The notes below the pieces were generated by a model. The model did not search any database, had not been told where the DNA came from, and saw only the letters and a program-made list of their open reading frames with translations. This document shows, piece by piece, positions 1-8,266 of a DNA stretch of 64,000 nt (its first letter is position 1; every line of letters begins with the position of its first letter). The stretch spans positions 3,991 to 67,990 of the forward strand of contig CAUORE010000005.1 of assembly GCA_963506915.1 (NCBI GenBank), read 5' to 3'. The DNA comes from JABCPE02 sp963506915 (GTDB lineage Bacteria > Bacteroidota > Bacteroidia > Flavobacteriales > Weeksellaceae). A program made the position numbers and the translations under genes.

Positions 1-1
1 T

Positions 2-439
2 GTGTTTATCGGAGTACTGAATGGCGTTTTTATGTTCTTTTCAGACTTTATGAAATATTACCCAGGAAGATGTGAAGTAGCCTTTTTACAGGTAAGTTCT
101 TACAATGGCGGACTTCAGTCTACGGGTATAGTTTATAAAAAAATGGACTTAACCAAAGATGTAGAGGGCAGACACATTATTTTGATGGAAGACATCGTAG
201 ATACAGGAAACACGATAGAAAGTCTTTTAGAATATTTCAAAAATACACACCGCCCAAAATCTTTAAAAGTAGCTTCTCTGCTGCTAAAACCAGAAGTTTT
301 CAAGAAAAATTTCCCAGTTGATTATGTAGCAAAAGAAATTCCTAATAAATTCGTGCTCGGCTACGGATTAGACTATGATGAGCTAGGAAGAAACCTTCCA
401 GACCTCTACCAGCTCGAAGAAGGAAGAATCAACCACTAA
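2..439 (+). CDS. hpt: Hypoxanthine phosphoribosyltransferase, 5' end outside the window
   Basis: This cytosolic purine-salvage enzyme transfers ribose-5-phosphate from PRPP to hypoxanthine or guanine. The visible 145 residues carry the type I phosphoribosyltransferase PRPP loop (LMEDIVDTGNT) and the family pattern FIGVLNGVFMF near the left edge. Bacterial Hpt proteins are usually about 175-180 residues, so roughly the first 30-35 are missing and the real start lies upstream of base 1; the GTG at base 2 is internal. It ends 21 bases before adk on the same strand, so the two purine-nucleotide genes are probably cotranscribed. The family is clear; preference for hypoxanthine over guanine cannot be read from the sequence. 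Confidence 0.9.
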   Translation: MFIGVLNGVFMFFSDFMKYYPGRCEVAFLQVSSYNGGLQSTGIVYKKMDLTKDVEGRHIILMEDIVDTGNTIESLLEYFKNTHRPKSLKVASLLLKPEVFKKNFPVDYVAKEIPNKFVLGYGLDYDELGRNLPDLYQLEEGRINH

Positions 440-460
440 AAAATAAAAACTCTTCATAAA

Positions 461-1039
461 ATGATAAATATCGTACTCTTTGGGCCTCCAGGAAGTGGCA
501 AAGGCACTCAGGCTCAGAATTTAATACAGAAATTCAACTTGAAACAAATCTCCACAGGAGACCTTTTCAGACATAATATTAAGAACGAAACAGAACTTGG
601 TAAATTAGCCAAATCCTACATGGACAAAGGGGAACTTGTTCCAGACCAAGTTACCATCGATATGCTTATCAATGAACTCAAAAAACCAACTGATGCTCAA
701 GGGTTTATCTTCGATGGTTTTCCAAGAACGGCATTCCAGACTGAGGCATTGGAAGATATTGTAAAAAATGTGCTGAATGACCAGATTGACATTTGTCTTT
801 CCCTCGTTGTAGAAGATGAAATATTGGTAAAAAGACTTTTAGAACGCGGTAAAACCAGCGGTAGAAGTGATGATGCTGATGAAAACATCATCCGAAACCG
901 AATAAAAGAATACTACACTAAAACAGCCGAAGTAGCTGAACTTTACAAAAAGCAAGGCAAATATGTAGAAGTGAACGGCGTAGGAGAAATCGCAGAAATC
1001 GCAGAAAAACTCTACGCAGAAGTAGAAAAAATCAAATAA
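461..1039 (+). CDS. adk: Adenylate kinase, short form
   Basis: Adenylate kinase interconverts ATP + AMP and 2 ADP in the cytosol. The P-loop GPPGSGKGT lies at residues 8-16, the AMP-binding DGFPRT motif near residue 85, and the arginine-rich segment around SGRSDD in the second half. At 192 residues it is the short form without the zinc-type LID insertion of about 215-residue bacterial enzymes, which is usual in Bacteroidota. It follows hpt by 21 bases and is followed by a hairpin terminator at about 1049, so hpt-adk looks like the end of a transcription unit. Identification is secure. Confidence 0.97.
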   Translation: MINIVLFGPPGSGKGTQAQNLIQKFNLKQISTGDLFRHNIKNETELGKLAKSYMDKGELVPDQVTIDMLINELKKPTDAQGFIFDGFPRTAFQTEALEDIVKNVLNDQIDICLSLVVEDEILVKRLLERGKTSGRSDDADENIIRNRIKEYYTKTAEVAELYKKQGKYVEVNGVGEIAEIAEKLYAEVEKIK

Positions 1040-1048
1040 ACTAAAAAA

Positions 1049-1080
1049 AGGCTTTCAACAAAAATTGGAAGCCTTTTTTA
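1049..1080 (+). terminator. Rho-independent terminator after adk
   Basis: An A-run precedes an inverted repeat (arms aggctt and aagcct, 1049-1074), followed by a run of seven T. It sits ten bases past the adk stop and separates hpt-adk from the obg promoter. Confidence 0.75.
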
Positions 1081-1116
1081 TGCTGCCTATTTTCAGAAGT
1101 TTATCAATTAAATTTT

Positions 1117-1124
1117 TATCTTTG
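1117..1124 (+). promoter_or_regulatory. Promoter -7 box for obg
   Basis: TATCTTTG matches the Bacteroidetes -7 consensus TAnnTTTG exactly, 50 bases before the obg ATG. No clear -33 TTG is seen at the usual distance. Confidence 0.55.
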
Positions 1125-1130
1125 CAATCG

Positions 1131-1149
1131 GTTTGAAAAATTTTCAAAC
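1131..1149 (+). repeat. Inverted repeat in the obg leader
   Basis: GTTTGAAAA, one A, then TTTTCAAAC: nine-base perfect arms, starting seven bases after the -7 box and therefore at or near the transcription start of obg. It could be an operator or a 5' hairpin of the mRNA. No T-run follows, so it is not a terminator. Confidence 0.5.
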
Positions 1150-1173
1150 CTAAAACATTTCAAAAAAATATCT

Positions 1174-2157
1174 ATGTCAAATTTTGTAGATTATGTTAAA
1201 ATCCACTGCCAATCAGGGCATGGTGGTGCAGGTTCGGCACATCTTAGAAGAGAAAAATATATAGCAAAAGGCGGCCCTGATGGCGGCGATGGAGGGCGTG
1301 GTGGACATGTCATCATGAAAGGAAATGCACAGGAATGGACACTCCTTCCACTTCGGTATACCCGCCACATAAAGGCTGAAAACGGACAACCAGGGGGCAA
1401 AAACCAGCTCACTGGGCGTTTCGGTGAGGATGTCTATATAGAGGTGCCTGTGGGAACGGTTGCACGAAATGAAAACGGCGAAATATTAGGCGAAATATTA
1501 GAACACGGGCAAGAAATCATCCTGATGAAGGGCGGAAAGGGAGGTCTTGGGAATGAGCATTTTAAATCTGCTACCAATCAGACTCCTCGCTACGCACAGC
1601 CTGGGCTTCCTGGGGAAGAGGGCTACATCATCTTTGAGCTGAAAGTCCTTGCAGATGTAGGTTTGGTGGGCTTTCCTAACGCTGGTAAATCCACGCTTTT
1701 ATCCGTGGTTTCGACAGCAAAACCAAAAATTGCAGATTATGCCTTCACTACACTCACACCCAATTTGGGAATTGTAGAATACAGAAATTACAAATCCTTT
1801 GTAATGGCGGATATCCCAGGGATTATAGAAGGTGCAGCAGAAGGAAGAGGTCTGGGACACAGGTTTTTGAGACATATTGAGCGAAATTCTATTCTTTTAT
1901 TCCTTATCCCAGCAGATTCCAAAAATCATTATGAAGAGTTTAAAATTTTGGAAAACGAATTAAAAGAATACAATCCAGAACTTTTAGATAAAGATTTCAT
2001 CGTATCTGTTTCAAAATCAGACCTTTTGGATGATGAATTAAAGGCCGAAATTTCAGCAGAATTTCCAGAAAAATACAAACCTTTGTTCTTCTCTGGAGTG
2101 ACGCAGGAGGGTCTCATGGAACTTAAAGATGTGATTTGGAAACACTTACATGGGTAA
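1174..2157 (+). CDS. obg: Obg family GTPase
   Basis: Obg is an essential ribosome-associated GTPase linked to 50S assembly and stress signalling. The N-terminal glycine-rich Obg fold (about residues 1-157) is followed by the G domain with G1 (GFPNAGKST, about residue 165), G3 (DIPGIIEGA) and an SKSD-type G4 motif. The protein stops at 327 residues right after the G domain, so it lacks the C-terminal OCT extension found in Gram-positive Obg. It has its own promoter and overlaps the next gene by eight bases if that gene uses its first ATG, which suggests cotranscription with korB. Confidence 0.96.
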   Translation: MSNFVDYVKIHCQSGHGGAGSAHLRREKYIAKGGPDGGDGGRGGHVIMKGNAQEWTLLPLRYTRHIKAENGQPGGKNQLTGRFGEDVYIEVPVGTVARNENGEILGEILEHGQEIILMKGGKGGLGNEHFKSATNQTPRYAQPGLPGEEGYIIFELKVLADVGLVGFPNAGKSTLLSVVSTAKPKIADYAFTTLTPNLGIVEYRNYKSFVMADIPGIIEGAAEGRGLGHRFLRHIERNSILLFLIPADSKNHYEEFKILENELKEYNPELLDKDFIVSVSKSDLLDDELKAEISAEFPEKYKPLFFSGVTQEGLMELKDVIWKHLHG

Positions 2158-3166
2158 AATTATGCAAGAAGAAATCCAAACTTACACCGCAAAAGATTTT
2201 GCATCAGACCAAGAGGTAAAATGGTGCCCTGGCTGCGGTGATTATTCTATTTTAAAGCAGGTTCAGAGCATTCTCCCAGAAATCGGTATCAAGAGGGAAA
2301 ATATGGTTTTCGTGTCAGGAATCGGCTGTTCATCGCGGTTTCCTTACTATATGAACACCTACGGCATTCATAGCATCCATGGGCGTGCGCCTGCGGTGGC
2401 TACGGGTATCAAACTGGCTAATCCTGAGCTGAATGTATGGATCATCACAGGAGATGGCGATGGGCTGAGCATTGGCGGAAATCACTTTATACACCTGATG
2501 AGGAGGAATTTAGATGTGAATATCCTTCTTTTCAATAATGAAATCTATGGGCTGACCAAAGGGCAATTTTCACCAACTTCCCAGCTTGGTCTGAAAACTA
2601 AATCTTCGCCTTTTGGGGTGATAGACCAGCCTTTTAATCCGCTGAGTCTGGCTTTGGGGAGTGGAGCTACATTTGTTTCGCGAACGCTGGACAGAGAGCC
2701 GAAAAGCCTTCGAGAGGTGCTTCTGGAAGCACAGAAACACAGAGGAACTTCTTTTGTGGAAATTTACCAAAATTGCGTGATTTTCAACGATGGCGTTTTT
2801 GATGAATTTACCAATAAAGCCACCAAAGAAGAGGCTAATCTCTATTTGGAAAACGGAAAACCTTTGAAATTCGGAAAAGATTTATCCAAAGGAATTATTT
2901 TAGAAAATTTTGAACCAAAAATCATTGATATTACTGAAAATACAGATGAATCAAAGCTTTGGATACATGATGAAACTTCTATCCTGAAAGCCCAAATTTT
3001 GGCAAGGTTTAATTTCGATGAAGAATTTTCTGATTTTCCACGGCCTTTTGGTGTCTTTTATAAAAAAAATAGAGCATCTTACGAAGAAACTTTTACCAAT
3101 CAAGTGGAAAAAAACAAGCCAAATATGCAGCAAATCCTGAACGGAAATATCACATGGACAGTTTAA
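2150..3166 (+). CDS. korB: 2-oxoacid:ferredoxin oxidoreductase beta subunit (2-oxoglutarate type)
   Basis: This is the thiamine-diphosphate subunit of a 2-oxoacid:ferredoxin oxidoreductase, which oxidatively decarboxylates a 2-oxoacid such as 2-oxoglutarate to its acyl-CoA while reducing ferredoxin. Visible are WCPGCGDY (residues 25-32) and the TPP motif starting at ITGDGDG with NNEIYGLTKGQ behind it. The annotated ATG overlaps obg by eight bases; a second ATG at 2162 (residue 5) is an equally good start. The alpha subunit gene normally lies beside korB but is not in this window. Substrate specificity is inferred from family resemblance only. Confidence 0.85.
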   Translation: MGKIMQEEIQTYTAKDFASDQEVKWCPGCGDYSILKQVQSILPEIGIKRENMVFVSGIGCSSRFPYYMNTYGIHSIHGRAPAVATGIKLANPELNVWIITGDGDGLSIGGNHFIHLMRRNLDVNILLFNNEIYGLTKGQFSPTSQLGLKTKSSPFGVIDQPFNPLSLALGSGATFVSRTLDREPKSLREVLLEAQKHRGTSFVEIYQNCVIFNDGVFDEFTNKATKEEANLYLENGKPLKFGKDLSKGIILENFEPKIIDITENTDESKLWIHDETSILKAQILARFNFDEEFSDFPRPFGVFYKKNRASYEETFTNQVEKNKPNMQQILNGNITWTV

Positions 3167-3179
3167 TTTATATCAAAAA

Positions 3180-4028
3180 ATGGAACGAGTAGCATTTATC
3201 ATCAATCCTTTCTCCGCGAAAAAAGAATACAAACCTTTTGTAGATGATTTAGAAAAAAAGGTGGAAAAGCCATTTTATCTCATTTCTAAATCGATAGAGG
3301 ACACTTTTTCTTTTATAGAAAATAATATGGACAAGGTGGATATTTTCGTGGCTGTGGGCGGCGATGGGACGATATCTACAGTGGCTCAGAAGCTCATCAA
3401 CACGGATAAAATACTAGGAATATTCCCAGCAGGTTCTGGAAATGGCTTTGCGAATGAGAACCATTTTTCTAAAAATATAGATACCCTACTTTCTAAAATT
3501 AAAAATAGAAAACACAGAGAAATAGATACTTTTACTATCAATAATAAGCTGTCTATCAATCTTTCTGGAGCGGGATTTGATGGCGAAGTAGCGAAGAATT
3601 TTGAGAAAACCAGCCGTGGTTTTGCGAATTATATCAAGACTTCTATCAGCACATTTTTTAAGTTTAAGCCTATCAATATCAGCTTTGAGGAGAAATATAA
3701 ATCTTACAATGGCAAATATTTGATGATGAACCTTGCGAATACCAGACAGTTCGGGAATAATGCCTATATTGCTCCACAGGCGCTGGTAACGGATGGTTTG
3801 GTAGATGTGGTTTTGGTTAAAAAATTTCCTGTTTGGTACGCTGCTCCATTTGCATTAAAAATGTTTGCAAAAACATTAAAACAGGATAAATACTTGACTT
3901 ATTTTACTTGTTCAGAATTAGAATTTTCACTGGATACAGACACTTGGCACATAGATGGCGAATACAAACAGATTTCCTCTCCTGTGAAAGTAAAAGTCCT
4001 TCCTAAAAGTCTGAAAATTCTGATTTAA
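3180..4028 (+). CDS. Diacylglycerol kinase catalytic-domain lipid kinase (YegS/DagK family)
   Basis: The 282-residue protein has the DAGK catalytic signature: FIINPFSAKK at the N-terminus, the nucleotide-binding VAVGGDGTI loop near residue 60, and the PAGSGNGFANE segment. Such enzymes phosphorylate diacylglycerol or related lipids at the inner face of the membrane and recycle lipid intermediates. It starts 13 bases after korB and ends at a strong bidirectional terminator, so it is probably the last gene of an obg-korB-dgk unit. The exact lipid substrate is unknown. Confidence 0.85.
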   Translation: MERVAFIINPFSAKKEYKPFVDDLEKKVEKPFYLISKSIEDTFSFIENNMDKVDIFVAVGGDGTISTVAQKLINTDKILGIFPAGSGNGFANENHFSKNIDTLLSKIKNRKHREIDTFTINNKLSINLSGAGFDGEVAKNFEKTSRGFANYIKTSISTFFKFKPINISFEEKYKSYNGKYLMMNLANTRQFGNNAYIAPQALVTDGLVDVVLVKKFPVWYAAPFALKMFAKTLKQDKYLTYFTCSELEFSLDTDTWHIDGEYKQISSPVKVKVLPKSLKILI

Positions 4029-4036
4029 AAAAATAA

Positions 4037-4060
4037 AAATCTCCCAAATTTGGGAGATTT
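4037..4060. terminator. Bidirectional terminator between lipid kinase and E2 genes
   Basis: A perfect 24-base palindrome (AAATCTCCCAAA and its complement) flanked by A-runs on the left and T-rich sequence on the right lies between two convergent genes and can end transcription from both sides. Confidence 0.85.
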
Positions 4061-4063
4061 CTT

Positions 4064-5392
4064 TTATATTTCTGTATGTAGGTCAAACTCTTCAAGGTAG
4101 TCATTCACTCGTTTTAAGAACAATCCTCCAAGCGAGCCGTCCACTACTCTATGGTCGTAGGAATGAGACATGAACATTTTTTGTCGTATTGCTATCACAT
4201 CTCCTTGTTGCGTTTCTAAAACTGCTGGTTTTTTGACAATCGCTCCTATAGCCAATATCGCAACTTGCGGCTGTGGAATGATAGGCGTTCCCATAAGATT
4301 CCCGAATGTCCCTATATTAGAAATAGTATAAGTAGCACCCTGAATATCCTGCGGGCTAAGTTTTTTATTTCTTGCTTTATCCACCAAAGCATTGATAGCT
4401 TTCGCTAAGCCACTTAGACTAAGCTGGTCAGCATTCTTAATAACAGGAACGATAAGGTTACCATCTGGCAATGCTGTCGCTATTCCTATATTTATATTCT
4501 TTCTTTTGATGATTTTGTCTCCATCTACAGAGATGTTTATCATTGGGAAATCTTGTATCGCCTTTACTACTGCTCTCACGAAGATAGGCATATAGGTAAG
4601 CTTCTCTCCTTCTCTCTTCTCAAATGAAGATTTGTTTTTAGCTCTCCATTTTACGATGTTTGTAACATCTGTTTCTATAAACGAACTCACATGCGGAGAA
4701 ATCTGTTTGCTGAGCAACATATTTTCAGCGATGATTTTTCTCATTCTATCCATTTGGATAATTTCATCACCTTCATTAGCGGTTACAGCTGGAACTGAAG
4801 CCTGAACTGGTTTCGGAGCTGATGATGCATTAGATTCTACTACTTTTGGTTGCTGTGCAGATTTTGCAGTTCCTCTATTGCTGACAAATTCTAAAATATC
4901 TTCTTTCGTGATTCTGCCTTCCAGCCCTCTTCCTTGGATGCTTTTCAGCTCTTCTTCCGTTATATTTTCTTCTTGGATAATAGACCTTACCAACGGCGAA
5001 AGATTCATTCCCTCTATGCTCACCGGCATAGAAACAGGCACGATTTTAAATGGCTCCTCCAAAAGGTCTACCACTTTATCTTCTACTATTTCTTCTTTGT
5101 TTTCCTCTTCTTTTTTATCAGATTCTGGTTGAGCATCTGCTGTCTCCTCTCCTTGTATTTCTAATATTGCGATAGGTTCTCCCACTTTTGCAACTTGGTC
5201 TTTTTCTACCAAAATCTTAACGATTTTTCCAGAAACAGGTGTGGGAACATCAGAATCCACTTTGTCCGTAGCAATTTCCACTACACTATCATCCTCAGCT
5301 ACAAAATCTCCTTCTCTAAAAAGCCATTCTATAACGGTTGCCTCCATCACACCTTCTCCCATGGAAGGTAATAACAATTTATATTCTGCCAT
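4064..5392 (-). CDS. 2-oxo acid dehydrogenase E2 component (dihydrolipoamide acyltransferase)
   Basis: This is the core acyltransferase of a 2-oxoacid dehydrogenase complex, passing the acyl group from lipoamide to CoA. An N-terminal lipoyl domain (residues 2-78) has the lipoylated lysine K44 in TDKVDS. A peripheral subunit-binding domain lies at about 130-170, after an acidic linker, and the catalytic domain ends with the HRVVDG active-site motif near residue 418. A second low-complexity linker (about 172-205) joins the domains. The arrangement resembles branched-chain or generic flavobacterial E2s. E1 and E3 are not adjacent, so substrate cannot be assigned. Confidence 0.9.
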   Translation of the reverse strand: MAEYKLLLPSMGEGVMEATVIEWLFREGDFVAEDDSVVEIATDKVDSDVPTPVSGKIVKILVEKDQVAKVGEPIAILEIQGEETADAQPESDKKEEENKEEIVEDKVVDLLEEPFKIVPVSMPVSIEGMNLSPLVRSIIQEENITEEELKSIQGRGLEGRITKEDILEFVSNRGTAKSAQQPKVVESNASSAPKPVQASVPAVTANEGDEIIQMDRMRKIIAENMLLSKQISPHVSSFIETDVTNIVKWRAKNKSSFEKREGEKLTYMPIFVRAVVKAIQDFPMINISVDGDKIIKRKNINIGIATALPDGNLIVPVIKNADQLSLSGLAKAINALVDKARNKKLSPQDIQGATYTISNIGTFGNLMGTPIIPQPQVAILAIGAIVKKPAVLETQQGDVIAIRQKMFMSHSYDHRVVDGSLGGLFLKRVNDYLEEFDLHTEI

Positions 5393-5411
5393 AACTCTTT
5401 ATTACAAACCA

Positions 5412-5419
5412 CAAAGATA
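5412..5419 (-). promoter_or_regulatory. Promoter -7 box for the E2 gene
   Basis: On the minus strand this reads TATCTTTG, an exact TAnnTTTG match about 20 bases upstream of the E2 start codon. Confidence 0.5.
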
Positions 5420-5525
5420 ACATTTCTTATTGAATTTTTCTAATATCGCTTCTTAAAATTTGATTTTAAACCAATAAATGAGATATTTCATATTTTTAAT
5501 TTTTAGTTAATCTAATGGGATTATC

Positions 5526-5533
5526 TAATTTTG
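5526..5533 (+). promoter_or_regulatory. Promoter -7 box for the SulP gene
   Basis: TAATTTTG matches TAnnTTTG and lies 24 bases before the SulP ATG. No convincing -33 element is visible. Confidence 0.45.
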
Positions 5534-5557
5534 TAAATCTTTTAAAAAGTAAATTTC

Positions 5558-7063
5558 ATGAACAAGATATTAGAATTTTTCAACCTTGACCAAAAAATCA
5601 ATTGGAGAATAGAAATTTTAGCAGGACTTACCGTAGCGATGACCATGATTCCAGAGTCTCTTTCTTTCGCTATTTTAGCAGGATTCCCACCTCTTTCTGG
5701 GCTTTATGCAGCATTCATCGCTGGATTGGTAGCGGCGATGTTTGGCGGCAGACCTGGGCTCATTTCGGGGGGCGCTGGGGCTACTGTGGTCACGCTCATT
5801 GGACTTATAAAACTTCATGGTTTAGACTATACCTTTGCAGCAGTGGCGATGGCTGGGGTTATTCAGCTGATTGTGGGAATTTTTAAATGGGCTAAATATA
5901 TCCGCCTCGTTCCAAGTTCGGTGATGTATGGATTTGTAAATGGTTTGGCTGTGATTATTTTTTCGGCTCAGCTGGAACAATTCAAAACTGCTGCACCTGA
6001 TGGACAAATGGAATGGCTCACAGGAACACCGATGATGATAATGGCTGGGCTGGTGGCTCTTACCGTATTGATTACTTGGCTTTTCCCTAAAATCTCAAAA
6101 GCAGTTCCTTCATCATTGATGGCGATTATTGTAGTATTTACGATTGTTTTAGTTTTCGGAATTGAGACCAAAACCGTGGGCGACATCTCTCCTATCAGCG
6201 GTTCTCTTCCGCCATTTCATATTCCAAATGTTCCTCTGACTTGGGAAACTTTCATGATTATCCTTCCTGCTGGGGCTATAGTTGCTGCTGTGGGGCTTAC
6301 AGAGGGACTTTTGACCTTAAATCTCGTTGATGAAATTACCGAAACCAAAGGAAACGGCTCTCGAGAAAGCCTTGCGCAAGGGGCTTCTAACATTCTAAAC
6401 GGCTTTTTCTCAGGGATGGGAGGCTGTCCTATGATTGCACAGACTCTGGTAAATCTCAATGCTGGTTCTAGAAGCAGAGTTTCGGGGGTTATCGCGGCTC
6501 TGGCTATTCTTATGATTATCCTCATTGCAGCTCCTATTATCGAGAAAATCCCTATGGCTGCGCTTACTGGGGTAATGATGGTAGTTGCATTTTTAACCTT
6601 TAAATGGTCTAGTTTTAAGATTTTAAATAAAATGCCAAAAACTGATGTTTTCATCATCATTTTAGTGACTGCCATTACCATCATTACGCATAATTTAGCG
6701 GTGGCAGTTCTGACAGGAATCATCATCTCTGGGCTGAATTTTACTTGGCAAAAAGCCAATGAACTCAGCGTAAATACTGAAACTAGTGGTGATGAGAAAA
6801 TCTATCATCTAAACTCTGACTTATTCTTCGGAGCGGTGGCTTCTTTTGAAGGTATTTTTGATATAAAAAACGACCCAAAAACAGTGGTTATTGACTTCAA
6901 AAACAGCGAAATAAAAGATATGAGCGCACTAGAATCTTTAGCCAAAATGACCAATAAATACGATAGTCTGGATAAAGTTTTATACCTAAAAAATTTAAAT
7001 AAAAATTCTAAAAAAAGAGTAGAAAAAGCCAAACCCGTTATTGAATTAAATTTATTGGACTAA
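5558..7063 (+). CDS. SulP family inorganic anion transporter
   Basis: A 501-residue inner-membrane protein of the SulP (SLC26) family, which moves sulfate, bicarbonate or other small anions. The conserved first helices are visible (AMTMIPESLSFAILAGFPPLSGLYAAF, in pieces), with about 10-12 hydrophobic segments to residue about 410 and a C-terminal STAS domain (about 425-500, with VVIDFKNSEIKDMSALE). It is monocistronic: its promoter is just upstream and the next gene has its own. Transport substrate is not evident. No carbonic anhydrase neighbour supports a bicarbonate role. Confidence 0.9.
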   Translation: MNKILEFFNLDQKINWRIEILAGLTVAMTMIPESLSFAILAGFPPLSGLYAAFIAGLVAAMFGGRPGLISGGAGATVVTLIGLIKLHGLDYTFAAVAMAGVIQLIVGIFKWAKYIRLVPSSVMYGFVNGLAVIIFSAQLEQFKTAAPDGQMEWLTGTPMMIMAGLVALTVLITWLFPKISKAVPSSLMAIIVVFTIVLVFGIETKTVGDISPISGSLPPFHIPNVPLTWETFMIILPAGAIVAAVGLTEGLLTLNLVDEITETKGNGSRESLAQGASNILNGFFSGMGGCPMIAQTLVNLNAGSRSRVSGVIAALAILMIILIAAPIIEKIPMAALTGVMMVVAFLTFKWSSFKILNKMPKTDVFIIILVTAITIITHNLAVAVLTGIIISGLNFTWQKANELSVNTETSGDEKIYHLNSDLFFGAVASFEGIFDIKNDPKTVVIDFKNSEIKDMSALESLAKMTNKYDSLDKVLYLKNLNKNSKKRVEKAKPVIELNLLD

Positions 7064-7065
7064 AA

Positions 7066-7099
7066 TTGGTTTCAAATTTTATCTTTTTGCTTACCTTTG
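7066..7099 (+). promoter_or_regulatory. Promoter for the thioredoxin-like lipoprotein
   Basis: TTG (7066-7068), a 23-base spacer and TACCTTTG (7092-7099) fit the Bacteroidetes -33/-7 consensus, 15 bases before the ATG of the next gene. The spacer is at the long end of the usual range. Confidence 0.55.
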
Positions 7100-7114
7100 T
7101 AAAAATTTGTAAAA

Positions 7115-7651
7115 ATGAAAAAGTTAGCTAAATATGCATTGTTCGCCCTTGCAGTAGTGTCTGCCACGGCTTGTTTCAATGAGAAAAAAGTATACAATAG
7201 AAGCACAGTATCTGAAAAACATGGTAAAATGCTCCTCGGCAGACAGACCAGAGACCAGCTGAAACAAGAGCCTTTCAATGCGTGGTATGAGGAGGAATAC
7301 AAGACCTATGAATACGACCCGCAGACCATCAAAGAACTTCAAAAAAAGAACTTGACGAGTCATAATATCATCGTTTTTTTTGGGACTTGGTGTGGAGACT
7401 CACATAGAGAAGTGCCTAGATTGCTGAAAATTTTGGATGCGGTGAAATACCCTGAACAAAGGCTGACCCTAGTAGCCGTAAACAGAAAAAAGGAAACTCC
7501 TGATGGAGAGGATGTTCCTTATAACATTAAGAGAGTGCCTACTATAATCGTCCAAAATAAATATGGCAAAGAAGTGGGAAGAATCATAGAATCTCCAAAC
7601 AGCGGTTCTCTGGAAAATGATTTATTAGAAGTCCTAAACAAAAGCAAATAA
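7115..7651 (+). CDS. Thioredoxin-fold lipoprotein with CxxS motif
   Basis: The N-terminus is a lipoprotein signal with lipobox SATAC (Cys20), so the mature protein should sit in the periplasm or on the outer membrane. The thioredoxin fold is shown by FFGTWCGDSH (Cys93-Gly-Asp-Ser96) and the cis-Pro motif RVPTIIV near residue 138. The second active-site cysteine of thioredoxins is a serine here, so a dithiol-disulfide cycle within this motif is not possible; such CxxS proteins act as isomerase-like or non-redox variants. The gene stop is three bases before the DUF4230 gene, so they form an operon. The substrate is unknown. Confidence 0.8.
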   Translation: MKKLAKYALFALAVVSATACFNEKKVYNRSTVSEKHGKMLLGRQTRDQLKQEPFNAWYEEEYKTYEYDPQTIKELQKKNLTSHNIIVFFGTWCGDSHREVPRLLKILDAVKYPEQRLTLVAVNRKKETPDGEDVPYNIKRVPTIIVQNKYGKEVGRIIESPNSGSLENDLLEVLNKSK

Positions 7652-7654
7652 GCA

Positions 7655-8263
7655 TTGAAAAAATCTTATAAAAATATTTTCGTTTTTCTATTTGGTGCTT
7701 TATTCGCCTATTTATTAGTGTTTTTCTTCCAAAAAAACACAGAAAAAGAGGCTGAAGCTATCAATAAGGACTACTATATCCTGAGTAACCAGATAGAGAA
7801 AATGAACAAAATGATAGTCTTAGAGCAGAACTTTTCTAGTTTCCAAACTCATAAAAGTTCTGCCTTTGAACTTGGCGGTATAGAGTTTCTTTCCAAAGAA
7901 ATGGTGCTCTACACTACGGCAAAAGCACAGGTAACTTATGATTTAAAGAAACTAAAAATGGAAGTAGATTCCACGAATAAAAAACTAATCATAAAGGAAA
8001 TCCCTGAAGCCGAAATCAAAATTTATCCTGATGTGAAAATCCATTTTATGGATGATTATGCTGTGAATAGGTTTTCTAAAGCTGACCTAAACAACATCAT
8101 GGAATCTGCAAAGAAAAATATGACAAAAAGCATCAATCAGACCAAACTAAAAGAGGAAGGAAGACAACAGCTGATTTCTAACCTGCAGGATATCTTTGTA
8201 TTGGCTAAATCCCTAAATTACACCATAGAGGACGAAACCAAAACTTTACCCGAAATTTTATAG
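7655..8263 (+). CDS. DUF4230 family membrane-anchored protein, TTG start
   Basis: A 202-residue protein with one N-terminal membrane segment (about residues 8-25) and a soluble domain resembling DUF4230, a family of unknown function common in Bacteroidota and Firmicutes. The likely start is TTG at 7655, three bases after the preceding stop; no ATG precedes the membrane segment. The soluble part has alternating charged strands (YDLKKLKMEVDSTNKKLIIK) and a helical C-terminus. It is translationally close to the thioredoxin-like lipoprotein, hinting at a shared envelope role, but this is inference only. Confidence 0.7.
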   Translation: MKKSYKNIFVFLFGALFAYLLVFFFQKNTEKEAEAINKDYYILSNQIEKMNKMIVLEQNFSSFQTHKSSAFELGGIEFLSKEMVLYTTAKAQVTYDLKKLKMEVDSTNKKLIIKEIPEAEIKIYPDVKIHFMDDYAVNRFSKADLNNIMESAKKNMTKSINQTKLKEEGRQQLISNLQDIFVLAKSLNYTIEDETKTLPEIL

Positions 8264-8266
8264 TTT

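Noticed and set aside
6217..6759. 180-residue open frame on the minus strand inside the SulP gene
   Set aside because: It is the antisense shadow of conserved SulP helices; hydrophobic composition is a by-product of the other strand, and no family resemblance was seen.
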